NCBI GenBank assembly: GCA_039545355.1
Contig: BCJJ01000016.1
Location: 1-64,000 of the forward strand
Length of the DNA stretch: 64,000 nucleotides
Direction: 5' to 3'
From: Trichosporon coremiiforme
Taxonomy: Eukaryota > Basidiomycota > Tremellomycetes > Trichosporonales > Trichosporonaceae
Below, one piece after another: positions 21,516-30,817 of the stretch (its first letter is position 1; every line of letters begins with the position of its first letter). Made by a program: the position numbers and the translations under genes. The notes below the pieces were generated by a model. It searched no databases and was not told the DNA's origin. It worked only from the letters and a program-made list of their open reading frames with translations.

Positions 21516-22254
21516 GGGCGCGCGGCCACGAGCACAGCTCTCTTTGAGAGTGTCGTGCGAGGACTGGCCGCAGGTAGCCCGCGCTCCAGCAAGAGCAGCC
21601 CCGACTTGCTGACCTTCCTGCACCGAACACTGCAACCGGCGCGTGCTCAGCCACGCAGTCCGAAGTGTGTCTTTGTCATCTGACTGGCCCCCTTGTTGAG
21701 CAGTCTCCCTTTCCTATTATAGAAACTTGTCTTGAGAGAATCACGAGAGTGTCGCGGTTACGCACGCACGTAGACTGAGAAAACAGAAAACCCCTTCCAT
21801 AAAAATAATAGATGCAACGGATAATGACACAGCCGCCGAGCGCAGCGAGCTGTAAGCGGAGATAAAGGGTTGGGCTGGAGTGTGGGTTGGCAGAGCCTAC
21901 CAATTTCGGCGGTTTTGTTGAGTTTTCGACAAACCAGCCATTCTCGAGAAGGTAGTCTGCCTCTTTTGAGACTTGCTTTGTGGGCCTAGCAGCGTCGTAC
22001 TAGTGAAACAAGAGGAGACGATGTACATGTCAGCTGACCGTCTCTAGCAACTCGTGGGGTCGTCGATCGCCATCTCTCGGTATGTCGGAACGTCGGACCT
22101 GGATCCGAACCGTACCTCACGCCAAGACCGAGCCTTTCCAGCCCAACAACAAGCCTCCCACTTGGTATATAAGCAGTGACAATGTGATGTCTCTTCGGAT
22201 CAACTCGCCCCCGCAGACGCAGAACCGACGCCTACCCACCCCTACCCATACACG
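21516..22254 (+). promoter_or_regulatory. Intergenic region with promoter of the first repeat-family gene
   Basis: It contains the 3' flank of the preceding gene, another GAGCGCAGCGAGC copy at 21838-21850, and the promoter of the next gene ending in a TATA box and a C-rich leader. Confidence 0.5.
22166..22173 (+). promoter_or_regulatory. TATA box of repeat-family gene 1
   Basis: TGGTATATAAGC context, 89 bp before the ATG at 22255. The same TGGTATATAAG string precedes the second paralogue. Confidence 0.65.
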
Positions 22255-24441
22255 ATGGCCACGCAATCACAGAACGACTGGGTCCAGCTAAACCCCTACG
22301 ACGGCGACGACGACGAAATCGACAGTTGGCGCCGGGACACGCAAGCGGCGCTAGAAACAATGTCTTCGGCTGGAATAGTGGAGTGGAAGCAGTTGGGGAG
22401 AGGGTTTGCCGTGCACCTGCGTCCTGTCTCCCCCGCTGATCCATCTGCCGGATCCTCTTCTGGAGGCAGCTCCGGGACACAGTCTGCATCGACAGTCCAC
22501 GTCCCGGAAGATACCCCGGACAATAACCCAGACGACGCTCAGACGCACGCCCTGGACAAGCTGAAGCGATACTACACCACGCGGGGATGGACGATCATAT
22601 CCGGTCTGCCAGCGTATGAAGGGGAGGGCATCGTATCCCTTCTCAACAAGGCGAGCGAGGGGCAGGGTTATGGGCAGGCGCTGCAGGATAGGAGGCTGGA
22701 CAACGACCTCGACGATGACGGGGACGAGCCCGTGCTCGCTGAGCATCGCGGCGTCGACACGGATACGGAATTCATAACGTTCAAATCGTCCGACATCTCC
22801 GACGTGCGCCTCGCTCTGGATACCATGACGCCCAAACTCCCCATCCAATGGGACGAGACGCCAACCGAGCCGCCTCCCGCCTCTGACGGGGCGCGCTTCA
22901 CTGTGGAACTCGAGTGGCCGACCGACCGAGCGGGGCAGGACGAAGCGGAGAAACAGTGCCGTCCGGATGGATACATTGTGCCAGTTGGAGCGGAGGAGTC
23001 GGAGGAGAAACGAAAACACGCCCTCAGGGGCATGCAGCTCCTCATGGGGGGGACGGGGGGGTTGAGGGCAGAGTACAGGCTGTGTGACGATGTGCTGGGG
23101 GTCATCCCGCCGTGGGTGTTCGGGAGAAGCGGAATCGCGAGTACGGTGAGGCGTATGGGGACGAGTGGAGGGAGAGATAGGGGGATGCATATCTTATCGC
23201 GGAGCTGCGTTCGGGGCCCAACTGTCCATGGGGCCGGACGCCGCCAAGAGCTCGTCGTCGGTGTGCGTGCCTGTGGCGGGGACTCGGAGGTGCGGTCCTT
23301 GCGGCGTCCATCGGAATTCCGTCACATGACCGCTGACCGCCAAAGACCCCGCTGCACACCGCATGCCTCCGCCGTCGACGATCTCCGAGAGTCCAGACTC
23401 CGTACCTCTTCACGAGCCAAGAGATATGTCTTGGCATTGCGTCGGCGTTGGCGAAACACAATGGTATATAAGCCCTCGCCCCTCGTTATGACGTTCCGCC
23501 AGCACAAAACCACATTCGCCACTCCAGACACCATGGTCTTTGAAACACTCAACGCCACGTATCCGACCTACACGGCCGAGATCAAGGTCAAGGGCTGGAT
23601 CCTCCTCGCCCCCGACTCGGTCCACTCGGCGCCCCACGCCCCACAATGGCGGAGGGACACGCAGTCTGCCCTCTCCACACTCGCAGCGCACGGACTAGTC
23701 GACTATCATCCCACCGACGCCGGATTTGCCCTCCGTACGGCGCCACCAAAGGCTCCCCCCGTGCACAAGTCACGAGTTCCCCTGAGGGGAACGGCGGGGG
23801 AGAGGTTGCAGTCCTACTACGCCGCGCGGGACTGGGCGATTCTGCAAAATGGAGCGGCGCACGCTGCCGAGGCCATTGTGGCGAGGACTAGGGGACTGCA
23901 GTGCATGCGTCTCGATTCTGAACCCGACTCAGCAGCAAACAGACGGGATGGAAGGGGTGACGCCGTTCTTGCAGTCAGGAGGCATTCCCCAGACCACGGC
24001 TGGGCCGAGCTTGTCACTTTCTCTTCCTCCGATGCCGGCTCTGTCCGCCTAGCGCTTGAAACGATGGCGAACAAGCTGCCGATGGAATGGCACGAGAGCT
24101 GTGCCGAAGACGCAATCGATTGTGACACGGGATGCGGGGCGGGACAGGCTTGTCCGGAGGAGGAAGTCGAGGACAGGGGAGTCCACTTTGTGGCTAGGCT
24201 GGAGTGGCCGACGAGTCTGATTGAGCAGGAGAGGATGGAGTCGAGGAGTCAGGAGGGGAGGATTGTACTGCTACCCAAGGAGGAGGGACAGGAGAGAAGG
24301 AGGCAGGTTCTGCGAGGGATGAGACTCCTCATGCGAGGGAGTGATGGGATCGAGATCCACTACGTCGTTGAGGACGGAGAGGTTTCGGTTACGCCGCCGT
24401 GGGTGCTTGAGCGCCACAATGGTCCTCCTGCCATAGTTTAG
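22255..24441 (+). CDS. Repeat-family protein, paralogues 1 and 2 in one 728-codon frame
   Basis: Unknown family. The single open frame contains two copies of the same four-module protein. First half: module A about 20-57 (W-R-R-D-T-Q-A-A-L-E-T-M, then GFAVHLRP), B about 98-140 (RGWTII), C about 171-222 (EFITFKSSDISDVRLALDTM, then FTVELEWP), D about 238-288 (GYIVPV, EEKRKHALRGMQLLM, ending VIPPWVF). Second half, from Met427: the same order, with WRRDTQSALSTL, RDWAIL, VRLALETMANKLPMEW with ARLEWP, and RRRQVLRGMRLLM ending SVTPPWVL. Each module looks like strand-helix-strand-strand. Residues 290-426 resemble no paralogue and are Arg-rich; the DNA there contains a TATA box just before Met427. So this is either a fused gene or two genes with no stop between them. 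A 35-nt GT-AG intron at 23146-23180 would end gene 1 at 23336. Confidence 0.6.
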   Translation: MATQSQNDWVQLNPYDGDDDEIDSWRRDTQAALETMSSAGIVEWKQLGRGFAVHLRPVSPADPSAGSSSGGSSGTQSASTVHVPEDTPDNNPDDAQTHALDKLKRYYTTRGWTIISGLPAYEGEGIVSLLNKASEGQGYGQALQDRRLDNDLDDDGDEPVLAEHRGVDTDTEFITFKSSDISDVRLALDTMTPKLPIQWDETPTEPPPASDGARFTVELEWPTDRAGQDEAEKQCRPDGYIVPVGAEESEEKRKHALRGMQLLMGGTGGLRAEYRLCDDVLGVIPPWVFGRSGIASTVRRMGTSGGRDRGMHILSRSCVRGPTVHGAGRRQELVVGVRACGGDSEVRSLRRPSEFRHMTADRQRPRCTPHASAVDDLRESRLRTSSRAKRYVLALRRRWRNTMVYKPSPLVMTFRQHKTTFATPDTMVFETLNATYPTYTAEIKVKGWILLAPDSVHSAPHAPQWRRDTQSALSTLAAHGLVDYHPTDAGFALRTAPPKAPPVHKSRVPLRGTAGERLQSYYAARDWAILQNGAAHAAEAIVARTRGLQCMRLDSEPDSAANRRDGRGDAVLAVRRHSPDHGWAELVTFSSSDAGSVRLALETMANKLPMEWHESCAEDAIDCDTGCGAGQACPEEEVEDRGVHFVARLEWPTSLIEQERMESRSQEGRIVLLPKEEGQERRRQVLRGMRLLMRGSDGIEIHYVVEDGEVSVTPPWVLERHNGPPAIV
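23465..23472 (+). promoter_or_regulatory. Internal TATA box in front of paralogue 2
   Basis: TGGTATATAAGC at 23462-23473, identical in its core to the box in front of paralogue 1 and 68 bp before an in-frame ATG at 23533. Confidence 0.6.
23533..24441 (+). CDS. Repeat-family paralogue 2 read as a separate gene
   Basis: Alternative gene model for the second half of the long frame: 302 aa starting at the ATG after the internal TATA box. The N-terminus (MVFETLNATYPTYTAEIKVK then GWILLAP) precedes modules A-D in the same order as paralogue 1, and the stop follows PPWVL within 12 residues, as expected for the end of the family. The four modules are co-linear with residues 20-288 of the upstream copy, with clear similarity at VRLALETMANKLPMEW against VRLALDTMTPKLPIQW and at the D-module RRxxLRGMxLLM. 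Function unknown; no signal peptide, no transmembrane segment. I favour this two-gene reading because of the promoter-like DNA, but only transcripts can decide. Confidence 0.6.
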   Translation: MVFETLNATYPTYTAEIKVKGWILLAPDSVHSAPHAPQWRRDTQSALSTLAAHGLVDYHPTDAGFALRTAPPKAPPVHKSRVPLRGTAGERLQSYYAARDWAILQNGAAHAAEAIVARTRGLQCMRLDSEPDSAANRRDGRGDAVLAVRRHSPDHGWAELVTFSSSDAGSVRLALETMANKLPMEWHESCAEDAIDCDTGCGAGQACPEEEVEDRGVHFVARLEWPTSLIEQERMESRSQEGRIVLLPKEEGQERRRQVLRGMRLLMRGSDGIEIHYVVEDGEVSVTPPWVLERHNGPPAIV

Positions 24442-24983
24442 CCTGTAGTTCAAAGGTACCGGGCCAGTGAACCTTGATGACCGTCATGCAACTCCCACGC
24501 ATGCAGAGCGTTAGTCGATCGGGACCGAGCGAGGCTGCTTTGTCCATTCCGAGGGAGAGAGGTGGAGGACAACCCTGCCTGCGCCACCATCGCCTCGGAC
24601 CAATCGTCAGCCAACACCGACATCTCCAAGATGTAAAAGAGTGAGCAACCTTCGCAGGTCGCTGTGCTCGCACGCTGAGTCGAACAGCGGTCAGCCCGGA
24701 ACAGACATCGAAGCCACAACGGACGGTGATAACCACCTACACTATACGAGCGACGGGGATGACGAGCGACGGCGGGAGAGGTGCCCGCGCGAGCGGGTGC
24801 GAGCAGGCGGGCTAGCGACGAAGATTAGACGGAGATATGCTATCAATCAGGCTGTCGTATAGGCAACTGGGTGGTCTGTTCCGGCGAGAACGTACTCGAC
24901 GCAACGCTCGGACCAATAGTTGCATTTCCACTATTCTGGGGGACTTCTGACTAATGAAACGGGCCGCACTCTCTCTCTCTCTC
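24442..24983. other. Intergenic region between repeat-family gene 2 and the secreted protein gene
   Basis: About 540 bp, convergent, with no supported gene. It ends in a CT microsatellite. Confidence 0.4.
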
Positions 24984-24985
24984 TC
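24969..24985. repeat. (CT)n microsatellite
   Basis: Eight CT units plus one C. It overlaps the stop codon of the secreted-protein gene, so slippage here could alter that protein's end. Confidence 0.8.
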
Positions 24986-25337
24986 AAGGCTGGTAGTATG
25001 TCCAGTACCCGCGCTTCGCGCCACCGATCTTCTGGCAGAGATCGTCGGTGGGGTAGTTGTTGTTGTTCAAGCCGTAGCAGTTGGTACCTTGGACATTCTC
25101 GGACGTGCCGAAGATGACATTGTGGCCCTTGACCTTGATGCTGTTGACGGGGGTGGCACCGAACGAGCGGCAGTCCGAGGGGCCCGTACCGTAGTCACTG
25201 TGGACTTGGTTGTTGCAGCTGTCGTCTGAGAATGCCACGACCTCCCAGTACATGTCTTGGCGCGGTGAGATGTCGACCGCCGCTGCGGATGCCACGAGGG
25301 CGAGGGCAAGAGTAGAGAGGGCGGTGGTGAGGACCAT
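24984..25337 (-). CDS. Small secreted four-cysteine protein
   Basis: 117 aa, single exon. Residues 1-20 form a typical signal peptide (MVLTTALSTLALALVASAAA), followed by VDISPRQDMYW, where a dibasic-like PR may be trimmed. The mature part is small, polar and Gly/Asn/Tyr-rich, with exactly four cysteines (41, 56, 87, 101), consistent with two disulfides. A minus-strand TATAAAAG at about 25461-25468 lies about 125 bp upstream. The protein resembles fungal small secreted proteins in general but I cannot assign a family; cell-wall-associated or effector-like roles are both possible. It sits on the opposite strand inside the repeat-family cluster. Confidence 0.8.
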   Translation of the reverse strand: MVLTTALSTLALALVASAAAVDISPRQDMYWEVVAFSDDSCNNQVHSDYGTGPSDCRSFGATPVNSIKVKGHNVIFGTSENVQGTNCYGLNNNNYPTDDLCQKIGGAKRGYWTYYQP

Positions 25338-25456
25338 AACAAGTCTGATGTTAACATAGTAGCGGTGTCTGAGCTCACGAGTTTCCAGTTTGCTTATTCT
25401 AATTCTTCAGAGGGCTGTTGATTGATTCGGGAGGATTGTAGGTCTGCTCGGATGCT

Positions 25457-25472
25457 CCTTTTATAGCTGATT
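25457..25472 (-). promoter_or_regulatory. TATA box of the small secreted protein gene
   Basis: Minus-strand CTATAAAAGG context about 125 bp before the start codon at 25337. Confidence 0.55.
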
Positions 25473-27123
25473 TGGCCACGGAAGCTCTTGAACCTCGTCT
25501 AAGGACATGCGGCACGAAACCTGACACCTCCTGCTCGGAACCTCGCACAGGATCCTAGCTGCCAATCTTCCGCTCTCCTTCCAATTTTCCACTTCCATGG
25601 GGACCAGGGGGTGGCACCTGGCCGAGAGAGAGCGCGCAGCAAGCAACGAGCCTCGATTCGTGGTCAGATACGATGGGGTCCCAGGTGCCACATCAGTGCA
25701 GCAGGTGATCCTCTCGTGTGCATCGAAAGGACAGGATACCGCGGCCTCGAGCTTAAAAGACCGCGTTCGTGGAGTAAAAGCGCATACTTAATGCACTAGC
25801 GCATCTCTTTCCATGTCACAAGGAGGGTGCCCACTTGTTCTGTTGATAACTGCCGTTAGGTCGCACGTGGTGGATCGCTCAGGGAGGGGAAGAGGAGGGT
25901 TTTTCGCTCGGAGCCGAAGAGTCATGGGTAGCGAAGCAAACGCCGAGGGGTTACTCTGGGGGACTTGAGGGGAACGGCGCTGGGCCAACCCCGTGGCCGC
26001 TGAAGCAATGAAGAGGAGAGGCGGAGCGAAGTAATACCCGCCAACTCATCTCGTGACCTCGAAGCATCGACGTGGTCCTACATCCTCTCTGCCTACCCCC
26101 CTCCCGTGTTCTGCACGCCCGGCCCTGCTTCGTTGACGTCGGAAGTGGGTGCACCCGTGTGCCCCATCCCATAGGCGGCCGTCGGAGGAGCGGTCGATCG
26201 CGGAGAGCGTTCCACTGCCACTAGCTCCGGCCCCGAACCGAGACAGCCGCGTTCCGAGACGAACGGTTCCGAATGGGTCATTCATGGCATGTGAACTGGA
26301 GGGGCGATCAGATGGTCACAAGACGGGTTCTGACGTTAAGGTTGCATTCTGATGAATGGACACGATGGAGGGGCGGCTGTGCTGTTCAGGCCACATGATG
26401 AGGTTGTGACTCGGGAAACAACTCTCAGCGCCACCTTGTGGAGGACTCGTGGTGCACTGTGGGAGGTGCGTGATCGGGACCTTGGTACGGCATGAACGCC
26501 GGACGCCAAGCGTAGCCAGAGTCATGCTCACTGGGATGGAGCCCGAACACCGTCTCGCCGACATCTGGCCTATCACTCCGCAGGTCGTGACGACGGGTTC
26601 CCCAGTCCCGCGCGGCCTTTGTTACCGGGCGACGCACTCGTGACGTTGGGTGACGATGACACCAATGGCGCCCATGACGCTGAGGGGGGTCATGAGGCGT
26701 GCATAAACATTGATCGACGTTTAAGGTTTAGACGTGCAATGTTCCGTTGCCGTTATCTATTCAGAGCAAGTGATCAACAATTGCTCCGTGCAGCAGCGCC
26801 GAAGTTGACGCGGTGGCGGAAGAGCCACGTTCGGACGACTCGAGTCGGAAAGCTAGGGGGCAATGCAGCGAGGTGGTTCGAAACGAGGGTCTTCCAAGCG
26901 GATGGGCGGGTTACAGTCGCGGACATCGGTTTGTAGGGCGACCGCTAGAACGATTGATGTCGTCGTCGGCGACAGAGGCGCTCTTCAGAAGTGTTGCAGC
27001 TGCGCGCACTACTGCACGTTTCGGTCCGCAAATCCGCGACCGACTCGCCCCTCAAAACCCGCCGCTTTAAGTACGGAAGGGCGCAGAAGAGCGGGAGTAA
27101 ATATCTCGAAATCCAAGAAGTGG
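25473..27123. other. Intergenic region between secreted-protein gene and repeat-family gene 3
   Basis: About 1.65 kb with no supported gene. The left end should hold the secreted-protein promoter and the right end the gene 3 promoter. The frame of gene 3 happens to be open upstream from about 26863, but that part shows no similarity to the family and crosses the TATA box. Confidence 0.4.
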
Positions 27124-27131
27124 TATAAAAG
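27124..27131 (+). promoter_or_regulatory. TATA box of repeat-family gene 3
   Basis: TGGTATAAAAGG context, 117 bp before the ATG at 27241; very similar to the boxes of genes 1 and 2. Confidence 0.6.
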
Positions 27132-27240
27132 GAGCCGTGCAATGTGGCCCCAGCCGCCGCCAAAAAAACGGCACCCGCACCCAGTCTACCCAACCAGTGG
27201 CTGTGTCGTCCGTCCATATCCAGCAGCTTTTCCCGCCAAA

Positions 27241-28431
27241 ATGGCAGCCCCGTCGAGTGACATGACCCTCGGCGACGTCCTGCGACTCATGCCAGAGTAC
27301 GGCATCATGCATACTTCCAATGGTTCTACCGTCATTCTCGGCAGCGAAATCCCCGCCACTCTCCCTGTGGGCGAAGACAGGCAGCAACCCGGCGCGGCCG
27401 AGTTCGTGGATTTGTACTCGCGCATGGGCTGGGCAGTACTGCGTGCAGCGAGGGATGCTGAGCTGGCTACAAATGCGCTGCAGCTTCTGAATGGAACCGG
27501 CATCAAGTACCGCTGGTCGGACCTAGGTCCGGATGGATATCTCTTCGCGCTTCCTCTAGGCGACGTGCCCATGCAGCTCACAGCGGACGAGGACCACAAA
27601 CCCGGGAAGACTGAGCTCCTTTTGCGCGAGGAGGGCTGGGCCGTCCTCGCCACATTCGATCGTCGTGAGGCGAGCGAGTTGGCCGCCTCGCTCGACACGC
27701 TTGCACAGCATCACCTCGTCTCGTGGAAGCAAGTGGAGGACAACGGCTGCTTCCTCCTGGCTGCGCGACTGCCTGAGACCGCTGCTTCCAATTCTGACAA
27801 TTCCACTTCTGTAAACGACACCGAGCTAGGTGTCGCTGAGGAGGACGCAATGCTCGAAAGCTACTACCGCTACCAAGGCTACGCGATTGTTAGAGCCCCG
27901 CTTCGTGGCTACTACAAGCTCGTCCGCTGCATCGACTCCCTGAGAAAGCGGGGCCTGCTCATCCGGTACAACGGTCTGACGTCTCTTCATGATGCCGGAC
28001 CCGACACGGGGTGTGTTGTAGCCATACACTGCGGCCCGGAGAAGGTGCCAAAGTATGGTGGGGGCGATGGTGAGCGGGATGCGGCACTCCGCAAAGACGG
28101 CTGGGCTGTGCTCGTCGTCTTCTCTCCCACGCAAGCTGCAAACGTACGAGCGACGCTGGAGCGGATGCATGCACATGGTGTACCGCTGGTGTGGGGGATC
28201 ACCGAGGAGGGAGAGTGGGGGACACACATCAAGGCAAGGTGTAACTGGTCGTCCGAGGATGATGAACGCCACGAGGGCGATGGCGCGATCGTCGTTGTCT
28301 CGGCGGCCGACAACGATGAGGTGCGCCACAGCACCTGTCATGGACTGAGGGACCTCGACTCTGCCGGAATGGACATGCAATGGCGCCTCTGCAACGGCGT
28401 GGTCACTGTTTCGCCTTGGGATGCGTTTTGA
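27241..28431 (+). CDS. Repeat-family protein, paralogue 3 (six repeat modules)
   Basis: Unknown family, 396 aa, single exon. Six tandem modules are visible by eye: MTLGDVLRLMPEYGIMHTS...VILGSEIP; YSRMGWAVL with ATNALQLLNGTGIKYRW and LFALPLG; LREEGWAVL with ASELAASLDTLAQHHLVSW and LLAARLP; YRYQGYAIV with LVRCIDSLRKRGLLIRY; LRKDGWAVLVVF with VRATLERMHAHGVPLVW and HIKARCNW; and GAIVVV with CHGLRDLDSAGMDMQWRL ending VTVSPWDAF. The pattern is strand (GWAVL), helix (A-x-x-L-x-x-L), strand (I-x-Y/W), strand (F-x-x-x-L). The last two modules match modules C and D of paralogues 1 and 2. The ATG at 27241 is chosen because it follows the TATA box and starts module A. No localisation signals. Function not inferable. 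Confidence 0.8.
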   Translation: MAAPSSDMTLGDVLRLMPEYGIMHTSNGSTVILGSEIPATLPVGEDRQQPGAAEFVDLYSRMGWAVLRAARDAELATNALQLLNGTGIKYRWSDLGPDGYLFALPLGDVPMQLTADEDHKPGKTELLLREEGWAVLATFDRREASELAASLDTLAQHHLVSWKQVEDNGCFLLAARLPETAASNSDNSTSVNDTELGVAEEDAMLESYYRYQGYAIVRAPLRGYYKLVRCIDSLRKRGLLIRYNGLTSLHDAGPDTGCVVAIHCGPEKVPKYGGGDGERDAALRKDGWAVLVVFSPTQAANVRATLERMHAHGVPLVWGITEEGEWGTHIKARCNWSSEDDERHEGDGAIVVVSAADNDEVRHSTCHGLRDLDSAGMDMQWRLCNGVVTVSPWDAF

Positions 28432-29573
28432 CTCGGAGAGCTTTACACATGCCGCGACGCTGTGGACCAGACTCGAAAATACGGGCAGCGGGTGAAACGG
28501 CGTTTCGACAGCGAGCGGATAACTAGATAAGCTGACGTTCCGTAGCGTTGAGACTTGGCTTGTAGCAGCCAATGTAATCAGTGAGGTGTTGGGTGCCCTA
28601 TGTGTAGCAGCTGCGGTGCAAGCCGACTGAGGCGCAGCCTCCCATTCCTTTGTATCAGGGAGTTATAAGAAGTCAGTGCAAACCAGCGTTCGACCTGCTC
28701 AACGCCGAGTGCTGATGCTAATCGGCGATCTGGTCACCATGCCCGCCGTTCACCATCGTCTGACCTATCAACGCCACCCGGTCTGTCCATGCCACGACAC
28801 GCACGCGCGGGGCCGCAGTGCAAGCTAGACTAGTTTTCGCTGGCACGGTTTTAGATGCCGTCGTTCCAGTATGTGCTGATCACACTAGGACAGTTGCGCA
28901 AAGGGGATTAGTGACGTGACCGCGGTGCTAGGTAGTGACGAGAAGCGCGTCACAACCACAGTGATGTCGGCGATCTCGACCTCGCCAGCTGCAACTCGGT
29001 AGTTCACTTTCACAGGCGTGCAGCTGCAACTCGGTAGTTCACTTTCACAGGCGTGCGGCGCCTCGAAGTTGACCTATTCCGAAAGTTCGGGCCGGAACGT
29101 GTGCCAAGGTCCGAAATACACACGTCGCACGGGCGTTAGTGCGATGGTTCGGAGTGAAGTTCTGCAAGCGTCGAAACGGCGCAGACGAGAGTGTGCGATC
29201 GCAGAAAGTCAGCGAATCCCGGGCCGGGAAAAGGACGAGGCAACCCGCCGCTGCTATCTTGATTAGCACGTGGGACGGCTAAACCTAGACATGGCGTCGG
29301 CAATTGTGGTCCCGCGCTGCGCTCTGCGTGCTGTGAGTGGCTGAGCGAATCACTCGCCTATGGGCAGGCGTCTCGGAAGGCTCGAAACGAGACACTCACG
29401 ACAGCAGCGCGTGCAGGCGTGCCGGGGAGCAAATGCCGCCGACGTGCCGACAGCGCGGCAGGCGCGGTGTACTTGGACGCTGCTTGGTCGCCCCCGCCCC
29501 CCACTCCGCTCCCACCTCCGCCTTTCACCCTTTCTACCTGAGACCGGTACATCGGTGCACCGGTGCCGGCAGC
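28432..29573. other. Intergenic region between repeat-family genes 3 and 4
   Basis: About 1.1 kb with no supported gene; it contains the 2 x 35-bp tandem duplication at 28986-29055. Confidence 0.4.
28986..29055. repeat. Perfect 2 x 35-bp tandem duplication
   Basis: The 35-bp unit at 28986-29020 is repeated without mismatch at 29021-29055. The absence of any mismatch suggests a recent event. Confidence 0.9.
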
Positions 29574-29580
29574 AATATAA
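29574..29580 (+). promoter_or_regulatory. Possible TATA box of repeat-family gene 4
   Basis: AATATAA, about 105 bp before the ATG at 29685; weaker than the boxes of genes 1-3. Confidence 0.35.
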
Positions 29581-29684
29581 CGCTCAGCCCAGAGAATGAC
29601 ACACCCCGCGATCCGCGCCCCGACACCCCGGATCAACTCACCACCTGCCTCCTTCGCCCCTCCACAGCGCGCACGCATGCTGCG

Positions 29685-30017
29685 ATGACGAGCAAGACGC
29701 GCGTGATCTCCACGGCTTCCGAAGCGCGGGCCCGCGAAATCACAGACGTCCTCCGCCTCCTCCGCGACAGCGGCGTCAGCCTAAACTACTCGGTCAGCAA
29801 CAACAACGCCGAGGGGGTCGACAGCGTCGATGTCCAGGTCGCCACAACCCGGCAGAAGAACTCGAGCGACGATGACGAGGGTCGCGTCGTAATCCCCACC
29901 TCGAGCCACGAGGAGCGTATTGCCGTCTGCGAGGTCCTCAAGCTGCTCCTCCAGAGCGATGTCGCTATCTCCTACCAGCTCTGCGACAAGGTTCTCTCCG
30001 TCGGCACTACAGCTTAA
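29685..30017 (+). CDS. Repeat-family protein, paralogue 4 (minimal two-module form)
   Basis: Unknown family, 110 aa, single exon. It consists of only the C-terminal pair of modules: module C (RVIS, ARAREITDVLRLLRDSGVSLNYSV, VDVQVAT) and module D (GRVVIPTSSHEERIAVCEVL then KLLLQSDVAISYQL, VLSVG). Module D aligns by eye with GYIVPVGAEESEEKRKHALRGM of paralogue 1, GRIVLLPKEEGQERRRQVLRGM of paralogue 2 and GAIVVVSAADNDEVRHSTCHGL of paralogue 3. It lacks the terminal PPW. The start is the ATG before module C; upstream codons in the same frame are not conserved. This is the clearest minimal unit of the family. Confidence 0.7.
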   Translation: MTSKTRVISTASEARAREITDVLRLLRDSGVSLNYSVSNNNAEGVDSVDVQVATTRQKNSSDDDEGRVVIPTSSHEERIAVCEVLKLLLQSDVAISYQLCDKVLSVGTTA

Positions 30018-30817
30018 GCCTGGGCCAGGATATCGCCTCGCAATCGAGGATATTCAAGATACACCGGAAGCCGGCTTCGCATGATCGTCTGAGTGACCAC
30101 CTACCCACGGCTAGCGCGCACGGACGGGCGATTGAGCGACCGAAACTCCAGAACCGACGAGACGTGAATACTGGCATTTCGAAGCCTTCAGACAATGTAT
30201 CTCCTACAGCATTGAACTCGGAGGCACATTGAACCCGGAGGCACAGAAACTTGCGCGCCCGAATCTTGGATCTGGGCGTCGATCGAAACTTCAGATTCTG
30301 CCCGAAGCTTCGAACTGACTGCGAACTGATCGCATGGCTGACATTGAGCATCAAGTGATCGCACCCGTCGAGCCTGATGTGGCCCGTCCAAATCATATCG
30401 GCACCGCGGTGCCGACTAGCTCACGACCCAGCTGGCTGTGGAGCTCCGAAACCACATTCGTAACGCTCGACACCCAATCGGTGGCGGGCACATTCCAGAA
30501 AAAGGCTTCCTAACCTCGCGACGCGTCGGTATGTCACGGCTCGACGGGCTTGGATGCAGTGCAATCGCGACGACGCGACGCGACGGAATGATAGCGTGTG
30601 CATTGTCAGCTGCTCCGCTCGCTAGCTCATCCGAAACAAGAGACAGGATAACGCGCAGCTGGTACCAGAGGAAGATCGAGTCCCGCACGCGATGAACGGG
30701 TCGCAGATGTAACGTCGACGGGAACTTGAGCGAAGCGACCCCCTCCTTGTGCCAACTTTCTCGGAACCGCACGATTCAACGCCTCCCAACCTCGGGACAA
30801 TCACAATCCTCGCCGCC
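30018..30817. other. Intergenic region between repeat-family copies 4 and 5
   Basis: About 800 bp, nothing supported. An imperfect 2 x 17-bp tandem repeat (one mismatch) lies at 30210-30243. Confidence 0.4.

Noticed and set aside
26863..27240. N-terminal extension of repeat-family gene 3
   Set aside because: The frame is open by chance: it crosses the TATA box at 27124-27131 and shows no similarity to the family. The ATG at 27241 is preferred.
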